This document shows positions 8,147-17,703 of a stretch of 64,000 nt of DNA, one piece after another. Location: the NCBI RefSeq assembly GCF_013522825.1, contig NZ_JAAMQZ010000022.1, positions 19,083 through 83,082 of the forward strand. Direction: 5' to 3'. The position numbers and the translations under genes were made by a program. Each line of letters begins with the position of its first letter. Position 1 is the stretch's first letter. Source of the stretch: Stutzerimonas stutzeri. Lineage in GTDB: Bacteria; Pseudomonadota; Gammaproteobacteria; Pseudomonadales; Pseudomonadaceae. A model generated the notes under the pieces. That model was not told where the DNA came from and did not search any database. It worked only from the letters and a program-made list of their open reading frames with translations.

Positions 8147-9540
8147 GCCGACGCTGGCGCCGGTTCCAGGCGCGCGCGCGTACCCTGCTGACCAGCGCCA
8201 TGTCGTTGCGCCTGCGGCTGATGCTTGGCGCCGCAGGCCTGGCCGTGCTGTTCATGCTGGTGCTGCTGCCGGTCCTGCAGGGCGCCTTCAGCCTGACCTT
8301 CGAACGGGTCATCGAGCAGCGTCTGGCCGCCGATGCCAACACATTGATCAGCGCCGCACAGGTGGAAAATGGGCGGTTATCGATGCCGGAGCGGCTGCCG
8401 GACGAAGAATTCAACCTGCCGGATGCACAACTGCTGGGCTTTATTTATGACCGCCGTGGCGAGCTGGTCTGGCATTCGCGCTCGGCGGCCGACGAGCGCA
8501 TCGACTACCGTCCGCGCTACGAAGGCCGCATCACCGAGTTTCTGCGCATACGCGACGCAGATGGCGTCGAGTACTTCGTTTACGATGTCGAACTGCATCT
8601 GACCGGCAGCCGCGACAACGCCTTCAGCTTCGTCACCATGCAACCGACCAGCGAGTACGTGAGCCTGTTCGAAGAGTTTCGCCGCCAGCTCTACCTGTGG
8701 CTGGGTAGCGGGTTGCTGGTGTTGCTGGTACTGCTCTGGCTCGGCCTGACCTGGGGCTTTCGCACCCTCAAGCGGGTCAGCGTTGAACTCGACGAGGTCG
8801 AAGCCAGCCAGCGCGAACGACTGAGTGACGATCACCCACGCGAGCTGCTGCGCCTGACGCGCTCGCTCAACCGCCTGCTCGATAGCGAGCGCCGCCAGCG
8901 CGAGCAATACCGCAACTCCCTCGGCGATCTGGCGCACAGCCTGAAAACACCGCTCAGCGTGCTGCAGGGCGTCGGCGAAACACTCTCGGCGCAAGCGCAT
9001 AGCCGCCAGCAGGCGCAGGTGATGCAGGCGCAGATCGAACGCATGAGCCAGCAGATCGGCTATCAGCTGCAACGTGCCAGCCTCGGCAAGAGCGGCCTGG
9101 TGCGTCATCGGGTCGAACTCAGGCCGCTGCTGGTCAGCCTCTGCGGTACGCTGGACAAGGTCTACCGTGACAAGCACGTGCAGGTCGACATGCAGCTCGC
9201 CGAACCATGCCTGGTACCGATGGAGCGAGGCGCGCTGATGGAGCTGCTCGGCAACCTGCTGGAGAACGCCTATCGCCTCTGCCTGCGGCAGGTGCACATC
9301 AGCGCCAGCAACAGCGAAGGTGACCTGCTGCTCGGCATCGAGGATGACGGACCGGGCGTGCCGGTCGATCAGCGTGCGCGGATCATCCGCCGCGGCGAAC
9401 GCTTCGACAGCCAGCACCCCGGTCAGGGCATCGGCCTGGCGGTGGCCAAGGACATCCTCGACAGCTATGGCGGCGAACTCAGCCTGGGCGAGTCCGGGCT
9501 CGGCGGCGCAGCGTTCCGGATCAGGCTCGGCAACGACTGA
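8143..9540 (+). CDS. phoQ: Sensor histidine kinase PhoQ
   Basis: A 465-aa inner-membrane kinase. The first TM is at about 28-48 and the second at about 185-206, framing a PhoQ-type periplasmic sensor of about 135 residues. It continues with a HAMP-like linker, a dimerisation domain with phospho-acceptor His265 (DLAHSLKTPLSVLQG) and an HATPase domain (NLLENAYRLC, EDDGPGVP, GQGIGLAVAKDI). The start overlaps phoP as ATGA; an internal Met at residue 20 would give a length closer to the P. aeruginosa protein and cannot be excluded. The sensor has several acidic residues (PDEEFNLPDAQ) as expected for divalent-cation binding at the membrane face. Confidence 0.94.
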   Translation: MSRRWRRFQARARTLLTSAMSLRLRLMLGAAGLAVLFMLVLLPVLQGAFSLTFERVIEQRLAADANTLISAAQVENGRLSMPERLPDEEFNLPDAQLLGFIYDRRGELVWHSRSAADERIDYRPRYEGRITEFLRIRDADGVEYFVYDVELHLTGSRDNAFSFVTMQPTSEYVSLFEEFRRQLYLWLGSGLLVLLVLLWLGLTWGFRTLKRVSVELDEVEASQRERLSDDHPRELLRLTRSLNRLLDSERRQREQYRNSLGDLAHSLKTPLSVLQGVGETLSAQAHSRQQAQVMQAQIERMSQQIGYQLQRASLGKSGLVRHRVELRPLLVSLCGTLDKVYRDKHVQVDMQLAEPCLVPMERGALMELLGNLLENAYRLCLRQVHISASNSEGDLLLGIEDDGPGVPVDQRARIIRRGERFDSQHPGQGIGLAVAKDILDSYGGELSLGESGLGGAAFRIRLGND

Positions 9541-9664
9541 GCCTGACCCGGCAGTCACCGCGAGCATGGCCGGCTCACACCGGCAAAGCGGCTTGCGATG
9601 AAGCAGGAGCAGCCCCTAAAGTGCGCGCTCGATCACATCCCGACAGGCACCCTGGAGCGCGTAT

Positions 9665-10108
9665 ATGTCATTGGACGACTACAAGAAACTGGTCCGCCAA
9701 CACATCGAACTGACCTGGAATCGCGGGCACATGGCCCTGGCCGAGCAGTTGCACAGCAAGGATTTCCTCTACAAAAGCTCGTTCATCGGACGCTCGCTTT
9801 ACAGCGCCGAATTTCTCGACATGGTCCGTCAGATCCGCCACGCCATGCCTGAGCTGGAAGTGGTCGTCGAAGAGTGCATCGCCGAGGGCAACAAGGTCGT
9901 CACCTGGAGCACCCTGATCGGCACCATCGAGCGCCCCGCGTTCGGCTATCCGTCCAGCGACAAGGTGCTGAGCATTTCCGCCATGGCCTTCTGGACCCTC
10001 ACCCCCAGCCGGCAGATCGAGGAAATCTGCACCATGTTCGACATGGAAAGCTTTCGCGCCCAGCTGGGGCTCGTGACCCGCCCCTTCGCCGAGAAGGCGT
10101 TGCCTTGA
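9665..10108 (+). CDS. SnoaL-like (NTF2-fold) ester cyclase family protein
   Basis: A 147-aa protein of the NTF2-like superfamily, closest in pattern to SnoaL-type polyketide/ester cyclase domains: an N-terminal helix with YKKLVRQHIELTWNRG, a core strand around KVVTWSTLIGTIE, and the typical ending in which an aromatic strand (AFWTLTPSRQIEEI) precedes a short helix. Such proteins often have unknown small-molecule substrates. It stands alone, downstream of phoQ but separated by 124 bp, and converges on the chemoreceptor gene. It has no clear tie to the neighbouring genes. Function unknown beyond the fold. Confidence 0.75.
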   Translation: MSLDDYKKLVRQHIELTWNRGHMALAEQLHSKDFLYKSSFIGRSLYSAEFLDMVRQIRHAMPELEVVVEECIAEGNKVVTWSTLIGTIERPAFGYPSSDKVLSISAMAFWTLTPSRQIEEICTMFDMESFRAQLGLVTRPFAEKALP

Positions 10109-10144
10109 ACGCGCCTGGCGACCAGCCGGCGCGCCGGGCAATGT

Positions 10145-12190
10145 TCAACCCGTGATGACGAAACGCAAGGCACGCTGGTTCAGGCTGGCGGCCAGTTGCT
10201 TGAGCTCTTCGGCGTAACCGGCTGAGTTCTGTACCAGGAAATTGTTTTCATTGGCCATGGCGGCGATCCTCGCCACATTTTCGGCAATCTCGTGCGAGGC
10301 CGTAGTCTGTTGCGCCAGCGCCTCGGAAATGTCGTTGACGGCCCGGGAGACCTGATCGGCACTGAGGCGAATATCGGCGATGCTGCCACCGGCCTGGGTG
10401 GCGAACGTAACGCCCTCCTCCACCTGCCTGACGCCGGTTTCCATATTGCACACCGCTTCGCTGGTGCCGTCCTGGATACGTCCGATCATGCCTTCGATTT
10501 CCTGGGTGGAGAGCGAGGTGCGCTCGGCCAGCTTGCGTACCTCATCGGCTACCACGGCAAAGCCGCGCCCCGCCTCGCCGGCCCTGGCCGCCTCGATCGC
10601 GGCATTCAGGGCCAGCAGGTTGGTCTGGCCGGCAATGCCCTTGATCACATCAATGATGGCGGAAATCGCCTGGGACTCTTCTCCCAGCTGGGCAACCGTG
10701 GCAGAGGCGTCGCGCACCGCGCCGGCGATGCGCGTCATGCTCCCCACCGTCTGCTGGATCACCTCCGTGCCCTCGCTGGAAACCTGCCCGGAGGAAGCGG
10801 AAATTTCCCTGGCATTCTGCGAGTTCTCGGCGACATGGCCGATGCTGGCGTTCATTTCTTCGATGGCCGCAGCCATGGAGGTGGCCGCCTCGCTTTGCAA
10901 CCCCGACTTGGCGGCGACCTCGCGAGTGGTCTCGGACAGATGGTCGGCGCACTCTCCCACTTGCCGGGCGGCGGTCTGGATGCTGGCAATAGCCTCGCTC
11001 ATGTTGCCGGCCATCGTCCGGGTGGCGTTGAGCAGCAGTCCGCTTTCATCCTTGCCCTGGGGCGGGATATGCACTGCCAGGTTGCCGCTGGCAATGTGCT
11101 GAATTGCGACCACCGCATCAGCGAGGGGCCGGCTGACCCAGCGGCGCACGACCAGCACGCTCACCAACAGCAGCGACAGACCGAGCACGATGGCTCCGAT
11201 GATCAGCCGGTTACGCACCGCGCTCGCCTCTTCCATCAGATCGTCGCGGTAGAGGGAGGCGCCCACCACCCAATTCCAGGGGGCGAAATGACCGAACGGG
11301 ACCACCTTGTCCCTGGGCCGGCGCTCGCCAGGATTGGTGAACAGATAGCGGAGGGTGCCTGCCTTGCCATCCACCATCTCACGAATGAAGGCGACACCGT
11401 TGGCATCCCTGGCCTCCAGCAGATTGGCGCCCTCCTGGGCCGGATGGATCACCAGGGTTCCCCTGTCCTCACCTGCGTCCACGGCAAAGATATAGCCGGT
11501 ACGACCGAGTCTGATGCTGCCGATGCGCTCTTTCAGGAATGCCAGTTCCCGGGTGAAGTCCAGGCCGATGAGCAGCACGGCGACGACGCGCCCGGATGCA
11601 TCCCGCTGCGGCAGGTAGCGGGTCATGTAGTCGCGACCGAACAAGTTGGCCTTGCCGGTGTATGGCTCCCCCTGCAGCAACCGTGCATGGGCAGGGTGCG
11701 CCGAACCCAAAAGGGTACCCACGGCGCGCTCGCCGTCTTCCTTCTTCAGCGAAGTGGCCACCCGGACGAAATCGTCCCCCGTGCGGGCGAACAGGGTGGC
11801 TACCGCCTGGGTGGTGGCGGTGAAGTCATCGACAATCGCGAAATCAAGGTTGAGCACATGATCGCCGGAGCGCAACAGGGGCGTGACAATACCGCCGATG
11901 GCGATGCCCGCCCCCTCATCCAGGCTGAAGCCGTCCGGATAACGGGCGGCCAGTACCTCGCCCAGTCTTTCCGCGCTTTGCTCTGTGGCGCTGTTATAGA
12001 CCGCCAGCATGTCGATGGCTTGCTGATTGCTCTGGCGCACGCTCTCCAGGCTCTTTTCCTCAAGCACCAGGCCCAGCCACAGCACCAGCGCGGTGATGGC
12101 GATGGCGAGCAATACCCCCATGCTCAAGAACTGCACCACATTGAGCTTGGCGGCGATCGGCCAGTCGCGGAAGGACGGTAAAGCGGACAT
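10145..12190 (-). CDS. Methyl-accepting chemotaxis protein with periplasmic Cache sensor
   Basis: A 681-aa chemoreceptor. TM1 is at about residues 15-38. A periplasmic Cache-type sensor of about 290 residues follows, with the [20 protein letters not shown] strand region and [18 protein letters not shown], typical of Cache_3-Cache_2. Then come TM2 (about 330-352), a HAMP domain and the signalling domain, with the conserved hairpin tip [20 protein letters not shown] near residue 525. There is no C-terminal CheR-binding pentapeptide, since the protein ends in LRFVITG. Dicarboxylate or related organic acids are common Cache ligands, but none can be assigned here. It is divergent from an XRE regulator. 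Confidence 0.93.
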   Translation of the reverse strand: MSALPSFRDWPIAAKLNVVQFLSMGVLLAIAITALVLWLGLVLEEKSLESVRQSNQQAIDMLAVYNSATEQSAERLGEVLAARYPDGFSLDEGAGIAIGGIVTPLLRSGDHVLNLDFAIVDDFTATTQAVATLFARTGDDFVRVATSLKKEDGERAVGTLLGSAHPAHARLLQGEPYTGKANLFGRDYMTRYLPQRDASGRVVAVLLIGLDFTRELAFLKERIGSIRLGRTGYIFAVDAGEDRGTLVIHPAQEGANLLEARDANGVAFIREMVDGKAGTLRYLFTNPGERRPRDKVVPFGHFAPWNWVVGASLYRDDLMEEASAVRNRLIIGAIVLGLSLLLVSVLVVRRWVSRPLADAVVAIQHIASGNLAVHIPPQGKDESGLLLNATRTMAGNMSEAIASIQTAARQVGECADHLSETTREVAAKSGLQSEAATSMAAAIEEMNASIGHVAENSQNAREISASSGQVSSEGTEVIQQTVGSMTRIAGAVRDASATVAQLGEESQAISAIIDVIKGIAGQTNLLALNAAIEAARAGEAGRGFAVVADEVRKLAERTSLSTQEIEGMIGRIQDGTSEAVCNMETGVRQVEEGVTFATQAGGSIADIRLSADQVSRAVNDISEALAQQTTASHEIAENVARIAAMANENNFLVQNSAGYAEELKQLAASLNQRALRFVITG

Positions 12191-12457
12191 CGATTCGACT
12201 CCAGTTGGTCAGTGAAATGCACGAGGCAGGTGCGGTTGGACTGTGCCGGTGCACCGGCACCAGCAAATTCACAACGCAGGGACTTGCTTCGAATTTCTAC
12301 GAATGTCGGCCAGTCGAGTTCGCACCGATCTTTTTATTTATTGTTTTCATTTTTGCTTCAGAACGCCGGAAACCTCTTTAAAGGCTGATGGTCAACCTTA
12401 AAATCCCTTCATGTCAACAAGTTGAGATACCACCATTTAAGTTGGATGGAGGTCATC

Positions 12458-12802
12458 ATGAAAATGAATGAACACGCCTTGGCACGCGTGGTGGGCAAAG
12501 CTATCTCGAAGAGAAGAGTGGCCTGCATGCTCACTCAGGAGGAGGTCGCCGAGCGGCTCAACATTGGCAACGAGGCGGTATCGCGCATGGAGCGGGGCAT
12601 TGTGATGCCGACTGTGGCGCGCCTGGTGGAACTGGCCGGCATTTTCGACTGCCCGGTGGGTGATCTGCTGATCGAATCCAGCAACAGGGCGGAAGATCAG
12701 GGACGCGCGATCACGAATCTCATCGGCACGCTATCGAACAAGGACCGCGCATTCGTACTGGAAATGGTGGCGAGCCTTTCAGCCCATCTGGCAAAGCCGT
12801 AA
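12458..12802 (+). CDS. XRE-family helix-turn-helix regulator
   Basis: A 114-aa protein. Residues about 8-66 form a Cro/CI-type helix-turn-helix (AISKRRVACMLTQEEVAERL, then NEAVSRMERGIVMPTVARLV), ending in the common CPVGDLL segment. The remainder is a short helical tail that could dimerise. A good ribosome site (ATGGAGG) supports the ATG at 12458. There is no toxin, phage or restriction gene nearby; the neighbours are a divergent chemoreceptor and a convergent antiporter operon. The target is unknown. Autoregulation, or control of the divergent chemoreceptor through the AT-rich 267-bp spacer, is plausible but inferred. Confidence 0.85.
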   Translation: MKMNEHALARVVGKAISKRRVACMLTQEEVAERLNIGNEAVSRMERGIVMPTVARLVELAGIFDCPVGDLLIESSNRAEDQGRAITNLIGTLSNKDRAFVLEMVASLSAHLAKP

Positions 12803-12861
12803 CCGCGCGTCGCCTATGCAGATGAGAGGCCTTCCCAGCGGCATTCGCCCACCGGGTACGA

Positions 12862-14511
12862 TCACCACAGCCAGCCCAGCCACAGCAGCCCAACCAGCAA
12901 CCAGGCGCTGACAGTCAGCGTGCCGCCTTCCCAGAAGCGATTCCAGCGCCGTTCGCGCACGCGCCAGCGGTTGCGTTCGAGGTGAATTGTAAGGGTAGGC
13001 AACGGCGGTTGGCGCAGCACTCGCGTGATATACAGCGACGCCCACAGTGCCAGGTTAGGCAGCCGTGCCAGCAGCGACGGTACACGCCAACGCAGATACA
13101 ACGCCAGTCCAGTCAGAGCCAGCGCGAGCAACAGCGGCCAGAGCGATGCCCACAGCCCAGCTGGATAAAGGCTGGCCAGCAGCGACTCGCGCATCACCGG
13201 CCAGCCCCATGGCAGCAACAGCGACGCCACGCTGAGCGTCGCCCAGGGCAACCACTGGCCAGCCGGCGGCGGCTGCACCGCATGCTGCTGGTCGCGCCAC
13301 ATCAGCCGGAGCGCGCGCATCAGCAACAGGGCAGTAGCGAAGCTGGCCAGACTCAACCAGGGCACCCAGGCGGCGAACGTGCTTTCATGCCAGGCATCCT
13401 TGAGCAGGTATTTCACCGCCGCACCGCTGCTTAGCGGCGCACCCATGATCGCCAGCGCCGGCAGTAGCAATAGCACCCAGGCCAGACGCGGCAGACGCCC
13501 TTCATGGACCATTCCCGCCGCCAGGAACAAGGCGCCCTTGGCCAGGCCGTGATGCATGCCGAACAGCAGCAGTACCGCGAGAAGCGCTGCCGAGGGCGCT
13601 TCCAGGCTCCAGGCCAGCGCCAGGATCATCAGCATCCAGCCCATCTGGCTCACCGAGGAAAAGGCCAGCACCGCCTTGGATTTTCCCGCACAGAGCCCGA
13701 GCGCGGCGGCGTACAACGCGCCGAAGATACCGACCATCAGCAGCGGCGTGCTCCAAGCTGCCAGTGTCGGGTCGGCCTCTGGCATGCAACGCCAGAGGCC
13801 GAGGATGCCGGCCTTGAGCATCGCCCCTGAAAGCACCGCACTGGCTGGCGCCGGAGCTTCGGGATGGGCCAGCGGCAGCCATACATGCAGCGGCCAGAAC
13901 CCGGCCTTCAGTCCGAGACCAAGCAGCAGCAACGCCAGGGTCAGGTCGTCGATCGGCTGCGTCTGCCAGCTGGCGAAGTCGAAGGCGTAATCGCCGGCGT
14001 GGCTGCGCAACAGCAGGCCCGCCAGCAGCAGCATCTCGCCACAGATTGCCAGCTGCAGATACAAGCGTCCGGCACGTCGTGGTCCCGGCCCGCGACGATG
14101 CACGATCAGTCCGTAGGCCGACAGGCTCATGGCGCTGAAGCCGAGGTAGAAGCTCAGCGCGTCGGTGGCGATGATCAGCAGCAGGTTGCCGGCCAGCGCC
14201 AGTTGCCAGAACGCCCAGAAGCGCAACCTGTGTGGATCGCGAGCCAGACTGCTGCTGGCGAACACCGCCGCGCAGCCCCAAAGCAGCGCGGAAAAACCCA
14301 GCCAGGCGCGCGTCAGCGCATCACCCGCGCCCCAGCGCACCCCCTCCCATAGCCAGGGTAGCTCCAGCGCTGGCGGAGGTTGCAGTGCCGCCAGCAAAGC
14401 CGGCACACAGGCCAGCCACAGCCAAGGCAGGACGTGCTGGCGCAGCATCAGCAGCAGCGCGCCGCCGACCAAGGGCGCGAAGGGCACGAGCAGCCAGAGC
14501 CAGGCGCTCAC
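12862..14511 (-). CDS. Mrp-type antiporter, third NuoM/MrpD-like subunit (TM5 Glu replaced)
   Basis: A 549-aa polytopic protein of the proton-conducting membrane transporter family (NuoL/M/N, MrpA/D). The conserved TM7-TM8 lysines are present (GLGLKAGFWPLHVWLP, and SGAMLKAG). In TM5, where family members have a glutamate (xxxELLxL), the sequence is FYLGFSAMSL with Ser126, so the usual proton-entry Glu is missing. The GTG start overlaps the preceding gene by 4 bp and agrees with the operon pattern. It is the last gene of the eight-gene operon. The C-terminal extension (about 430-549) carries two more TM segments with an Arg-rich loop. It probably acts as a third antiporter-like module. Confidence 0.88.
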   Translation of the reverse strand: MSAWLWLLVPFAPLVGGALLLMLRQHVLPWLWLACVPALLAALQPPPALELPWLWEGVRWGAGDALTRAWLGFSALLWGCAAVFASSSLARDPHRLRFWAFWQLALAGNLLLIIATDALSFYLGFSAMSLSAYGLIVHRRGPGPRRAGRLYLQLAICGEMLLLAGLLLRSHAGDYAFDFASWQTQPIDDLTLALLLLGLGLKAGFWPLHVWLPLAHPEAPAPASAVLSGAMLKAGILGLWRCMPEADPTLAAWSTPLLMVGIFGALYAAALGLCAGKSKAVLAFSSVSQMGWMLMILALAWSLEAPSAALLAVLLLFGMHHGLAKGALFLAAGMVHEGRLPRLAWVLLLLPALAIMGAPLSSGAAVKYLLKDAWHESTFAAWVPWLSLASFATALLLMRALRLMWRDQQHAVQPPPAGQWLPWATLSVASLLLPWGWPVMRESLLASLYPAGLWASLWPLLLALALTGLALYLRWRVPSLLARLPNLALWASLYITRVLRQPPLPTLTIHLERNRWRVRERRWNRFWEGGTLTVSAWLLVGLLWLGWLW

Positions 14512-16004
14512 AGGGCGAACTCCCGCTCGACGATCAGCTGGCTCCAGCCCAGCGGGCTCAATGCGGTGGCCGCCAGCAGCCCGACCAGCAACGACAGCAG
14601 CGCCGTGATCAGGGGCGGCAGCAGCAACATCCAGTGGGTTTCGAAACGCTCGCCGGCCCAACGGTTCTGCTCCCAGTCAGCCGGTTCGGCGAACCAGCCA
14701 CGCCAGAGCAGCGGCAGGAAGTAGGCGCCATTCAGCAGTGCCGAACCGAACAGCACCAGCAGCACCCAGTCCTGGCCGACCTGCAGCGCGCCGAGGCCCA
14801 GCGTCCATTTGCTGATGAAGCCGGCGATCGGTGGAATACCGATCATGCCCAGCGCGCCGACGGTGAACGCCGCCATGCTCCAGGGCATGCGCCGACCGAC
14901 GCCGTCCATCTCGCGGATGCGGTGAATTCCCAGGGTTTCGGCGAAGTTGCCCGCACAATAGAACAGCGTCACCTTCATCAGCCCCTGGTGCACCAGATGC
15001 ACCAGCCCACCCACGGCGGCAATCGGCCCGAGCAGTGCGACGCCCAGGGTCACGTAGGACACCTGGCTGATGGTCGAGTAGGCCAGGCGCTTCTTCAGCT
15101 CCTGCTGCTGCAGCGCGCGCAACGAACCGTAGAGGATGGTCGCCGCCGCCAGCCAGAGCAGCGGACCGGTGAGGTCCAGGCGCGTCAGCGCCTCGGCGCC
15201 GAATACGTCGTAGACCACCCGCACGATGCCGAACGCGCCTGCCTTGACCACGGCCACCGCGTGCAGCAGGGCGCTGACCGGCGCCGGTGCGACCATGGCC
15301 CGTGGCAACCAGCCGTGCAGCGGAATCAGCGCGGCCTTCACGCCGAGGCCGCAAATCAGCAAGGCAAAGGCCACGCGCAATGCCAGGTCATGCTCGTCGA
15401 CCTGATCGAGCAGGTAGCCGGCGGCCTGGAAGTCCGGCGTGCCGGCCAGGCTGTGCAACAACGCCACGCCCATCAGCACCAGCGCGCCGCCACCCACTGT
15501 GTAAGCCAGATAGACGCGCCCGGCTGCCAGCGATTCCGGCGTGCCGCGATGCACCACCAGCGGGAAGGTCGCCAGCGTCAGCAGCTCGTAGAACAACAGG
15601 AAGCTGACCAGATTGCCCGCCAGTGCCAGGCCTACCGTGGCGCTGACGCACAGGCTGAAGTAGCCGAAGAAACGCGAGCGCAGCGGCGAGTCTTCCAGAT
15701 AGCCGATGGCGTAGACCGTGGTGACCGCCCACAGCAGCGACGACAGCGCGACGAACAGCAGCGACAGCGCATCGGCCTGCAGCACCAGCGGCGCGCCGGG
15801 CAGCAGCGGCACACTGAAACGGTACTCGCTGCCCTGGCTGACGCCATAGAGCATGCTGCCGACCAGCAGCAGCTTGAGGGTCACGCCGAGCAGGTTAAGG
15901 GTTACACGCAGACGCTGGCGATCCTCGCTCAAGGCGAAGATCACCAGCCCCGGCAGCAACGAGCTGAGCACGATCCCCAGCGGCAGCACGCTGTACCAGT
16001 TCAT
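14508..16004 (-). CDS. Mrp-type antiporter, second NuoM/MrpD-like subunit
   Basis: A 498-aa multi-pass membrane protein of the proton-conducting transporter family with about 14 TM helices. Key residues are intact: Glu in LLFYELLTLATF (TM5), Lys in GLGVKAALIPLHGWLP (TM7) and Lys in AVVKAGAFGIVR (TM8), plus STISQVSYV and the HLVHQGLMK region with His and Lys in later helices. Start is MNWYSVLPLG, which overlaps the upstream gene by 4 bp. It probably transports H+ or Na+ together with the other two D-like subunits. Reading it as complex I NuoM is unlikely because no other nuo genes are nearby. Confidence 0.9.
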   Translation of the reverse strand: MNWYSVLPLGIVLSSLLPGLVIFALSEDRQRLRVTLNLLGVTLKLLLVGSMLYGVSQGSEYRFSVPLLPGAPLVLQADALSLLFVALSSLLWAVTTVYAIGYLEDSPLRSRFFGYFSLCVSATVGLALAGNLVSFLLFYELLTLATFPLVVHRGTPESLAAGRVYLAYTVGGGALVLMGVALLHSLAGTPDFQAAGYLLDQVDEHDLALRVAFALLICGLGVKAALIPLHGWLPRAMVAPAPVSALLHAVAVVKAGAFGIVRVVYDVFGAEALTRLDLTGPLLWLAAATILYGSLRALQQQELKKRLAYSTISQVSYVTLGVALLGPIAAVGGLVHLVHQGLMKVTLFYCAGNFAETLGIHRIREMDGVGRRMPWSMAAFTVGALGMIGIPPIAGFISKWTLGLGALQVGQDWVLLVLFGSALLNGAYFLPLLWRGWFAEPADWEQNRWAGERFETHWMLLLPPLITALLSLLVGLLAATALSPLGWSQLIVEREFAL

Positions 16005-17425
16005 CGACCGAGCCCTCCCAGCCAGAGCAGCAGCGGCTCGCTGATCAGCGCCAGCCCCCAGACCAGCAACGCCGGCAACAGCGCCAGCCACTGGGCCGGA
16101 CGATCCGGGTGGATGCTCGGTGGATTCGGTCGTGCCCGGTCGAACCCATGGGCGACGACACGGAATACGTAGGCAGAGGACATCAGCGTGCCGAGCAGCA
16201 CCCCGACGGCCCAGGGCCAGTGTTGCGGACGCTCGAATAGCGGCTGCAGCAGCAGCCACTTGGCCAGAAAGCCGCCACTGGGCGGCAACCCGACCAGACT
16301 GCCGCCTGCAACCGCGAAAGCGGCCAGGGCAATCGGCACGTTCTGGCTGGCGCCCTTCATGCCTGTCACCCGCCTGCTGCCCAGAATGCTCTGCAACTCG
16401 CCGGCAGCCAGAAACATCGACACCTTGGCCAGTCCGTGGGCCAGCACGAACAACCACAGCGCCGCATGCAGACGCGGTTCGTCGAGATGCAGCAGCAAGC
16501 CGAGGGCCAGCAGGGCATAGCCGAGCTGGGCGACGGTGGAATAGGCCACCAGCGTTTTCAGATGGGGTGTCCGCAGTGCCGACCAACCCCCGGCAACCAG
16601 CGCCAGCACACCCGCCGTGCCGAACAGCAGACCGGCGTCACGCCCGAATGCTTCCGGCGCGATCTCGCTCCAGAGCAACCAGAGGATATACAGCGGCCCC
16701 TTGACCACCAGCGCCGAGAGCAACGCGCTGACCGCGGTCGGCGCCGCGGCGTGGGCCGGCGGCAGCCACAGGTGCAGCGGCCATAGCGCGGCCTTGAGCA
16801 TCAGCCCGACCGTCATCAGCAGCAGCGCCAAATGAGTCACACCATCGGCCTCGGTCAGCTGCGCCAGCAAGGCCAGATCGAGCACGCCGTAGCGCCCGTA
16901 GATCAGCGCCACACCCAGCAGATAGGCCAGCGAGCCGGCCAGCGACAGCAGCAGGTAGTTAAGCGCCGGCTTCCAGGCCTTTCGCCCGGCCAGCGCCACC
17001 AGCGCCACGGCCGCCATGCTGAGCAACTCCAGGGTCACATAGAGGTTGAACAGATCCGCCGACAGCCACAGCGCGGCCAAAGCCGCATGCAGCAGGCAGG
17101 ACAACGGCCAGTAATCCTCGCTGCCGGCGGCATGGGCGATGCGCGCCGCATACAGCGCCACCAGCAGGTGCAATCCGGCGCTGAATACCAGCAGCAGCGC
17201 CGCCAACGGCGTCAGCCGAAAGCGAATCGCCAGCCCGGCCTCCCAGCCACCGATGAGCAGGCTGCGCTCGCCATGATCGAGCACCAGATGCAGCGCCATG
17301 ATCGCCGCCACCAGTGCGCCCAGGCTCAGCGCGATCACCCAGCGCCCGCTATGCGCCGGGCGCAGCAGAATCAACAGCAGCGCGCCGGCCAATGGCAGCA
17401 GCAGGCTGACCAGCGCGGCACTCAT
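16001..17425 (-). CDS. Na+/H+ antiporter subunit D (MnhD/MrpD)
   Basis: A 474-aa proton-conducting transporter subunit. The TM5 glutamate lies in LYVTLELLSMAAVALVAL, and the TM7 and TM8 lysines in MLKAALWPLHLWLPPAHA and LVVKGPLYILWL. YSTVAQLGYALLALG and FVLAHGLAKVSMFLAAGE match the family. Start MSAALVSLLL overlaps subunit C by 4 bp. It follows directly after the MnhC-like gene, the standard C-D order of Mrp operons, so it is the best candidate for the true MrpD of the complex. Confidence 0.92.
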   Translation of the reverse strand: MSAALVSLLLPLAGALLLILLRPAHSGRWVIALSLGALVAAIMALHLVLDHGERSLLIGGWEAGLAIRFRLTPLAALLLVFSAGLHLLVALYAARIAHAAGSEDYWPLSCLLHAALAALWLSADLFNLYVTLELLSMAAVALVALAGRKAWKPALNYLLLSLAGSLAYLLGVALIYGRYGVLDLALLAQLTEADGVTHLALLLMTVGLMLKAALWPLHLWLPPAHAAAPTAVSALLSALVVKGPLYILWLLWSEIAPEAFGRDAGLLFGTAGVLALVAGGWSALRTPHLKTLVAYSTVAQLGYALLALGLLLHLDEPRLHAALWLFVLAHGLAKVSMFLAAGELQSILGSRRVTGMKGASQNVPIALAAFAVAGGSLVGLPPSGGFLAKWLLLQPLFERPQHWPWAVGVLLGTLMSSAYVFRVVAHGFDRARPNPPSIHPDRPAQWLALLPALLVWGLALISEPLLLWLGGLGR

Positions 17426-17703
17426 CGCTTGCGCTCCGATGACGAGGCCAGCGCACTGCTCAAGCGCAGCGCCAGCGCGGTGGCGCTGACTGCCACCACC
17501 AACCCGGTGACCACCAGCGCCACCAGCAACGGATCGCTCGGGTCGTGGCGCGTGGCCAGGGCAATCATCACCAGAAACACGCCGCTGCCCATCAGGTTGA
17601 TGGCGATGATCCGCCGCAACGCCTGGCGCAGCGTCAGCAGCCCGTGCAGGCCGATCAGCCACAGGGCCAGGCCGATGGCGATCCAGAACAGAGTGGCGCT
17701 CAT
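17422..17703 (-). CDS. Na+/H+ antiporter subunit C (MnhC/MrpC, NuoK-like)
   Basis: A 93-aa protein with three TM helices, as in MrpC and NuoK. The central helix has IIAINLMGSGVFLVMIAL, the family position before a short polar loop (ATRHDPSDPLLVALVVTGLV) and the last helix. It usually transmits conformational change within the antiporter. Both ends overlap neighbours by 4 bp. It lacks the longer C-terminal tail of many MnhC proteins and ends in a basic SSSERKR. Confidence 0.88.
   Translation of the reverse strand: MSATLFWIAIGLALWLIGLHGLLTLRQALRRIIAINLMGSGVFLVMIALATRHDPSDPLLVALVVTGLVVAVSATALALRLSSALASSSERKR

Noticed and set aside
9598..9852. Short open frame overlapping the SnoaL-like gene
   Set aside because: Out of frame with the supported gene, no ribosome site and no motif.
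14232..16172. Long open frame opposite the antiporter genes (646 codons)
   Set aside because: It lies antisense to three well-supported membrane proteins, has Gln/Arg-rich composition typical of GC-rich shadow frames and matches no family.
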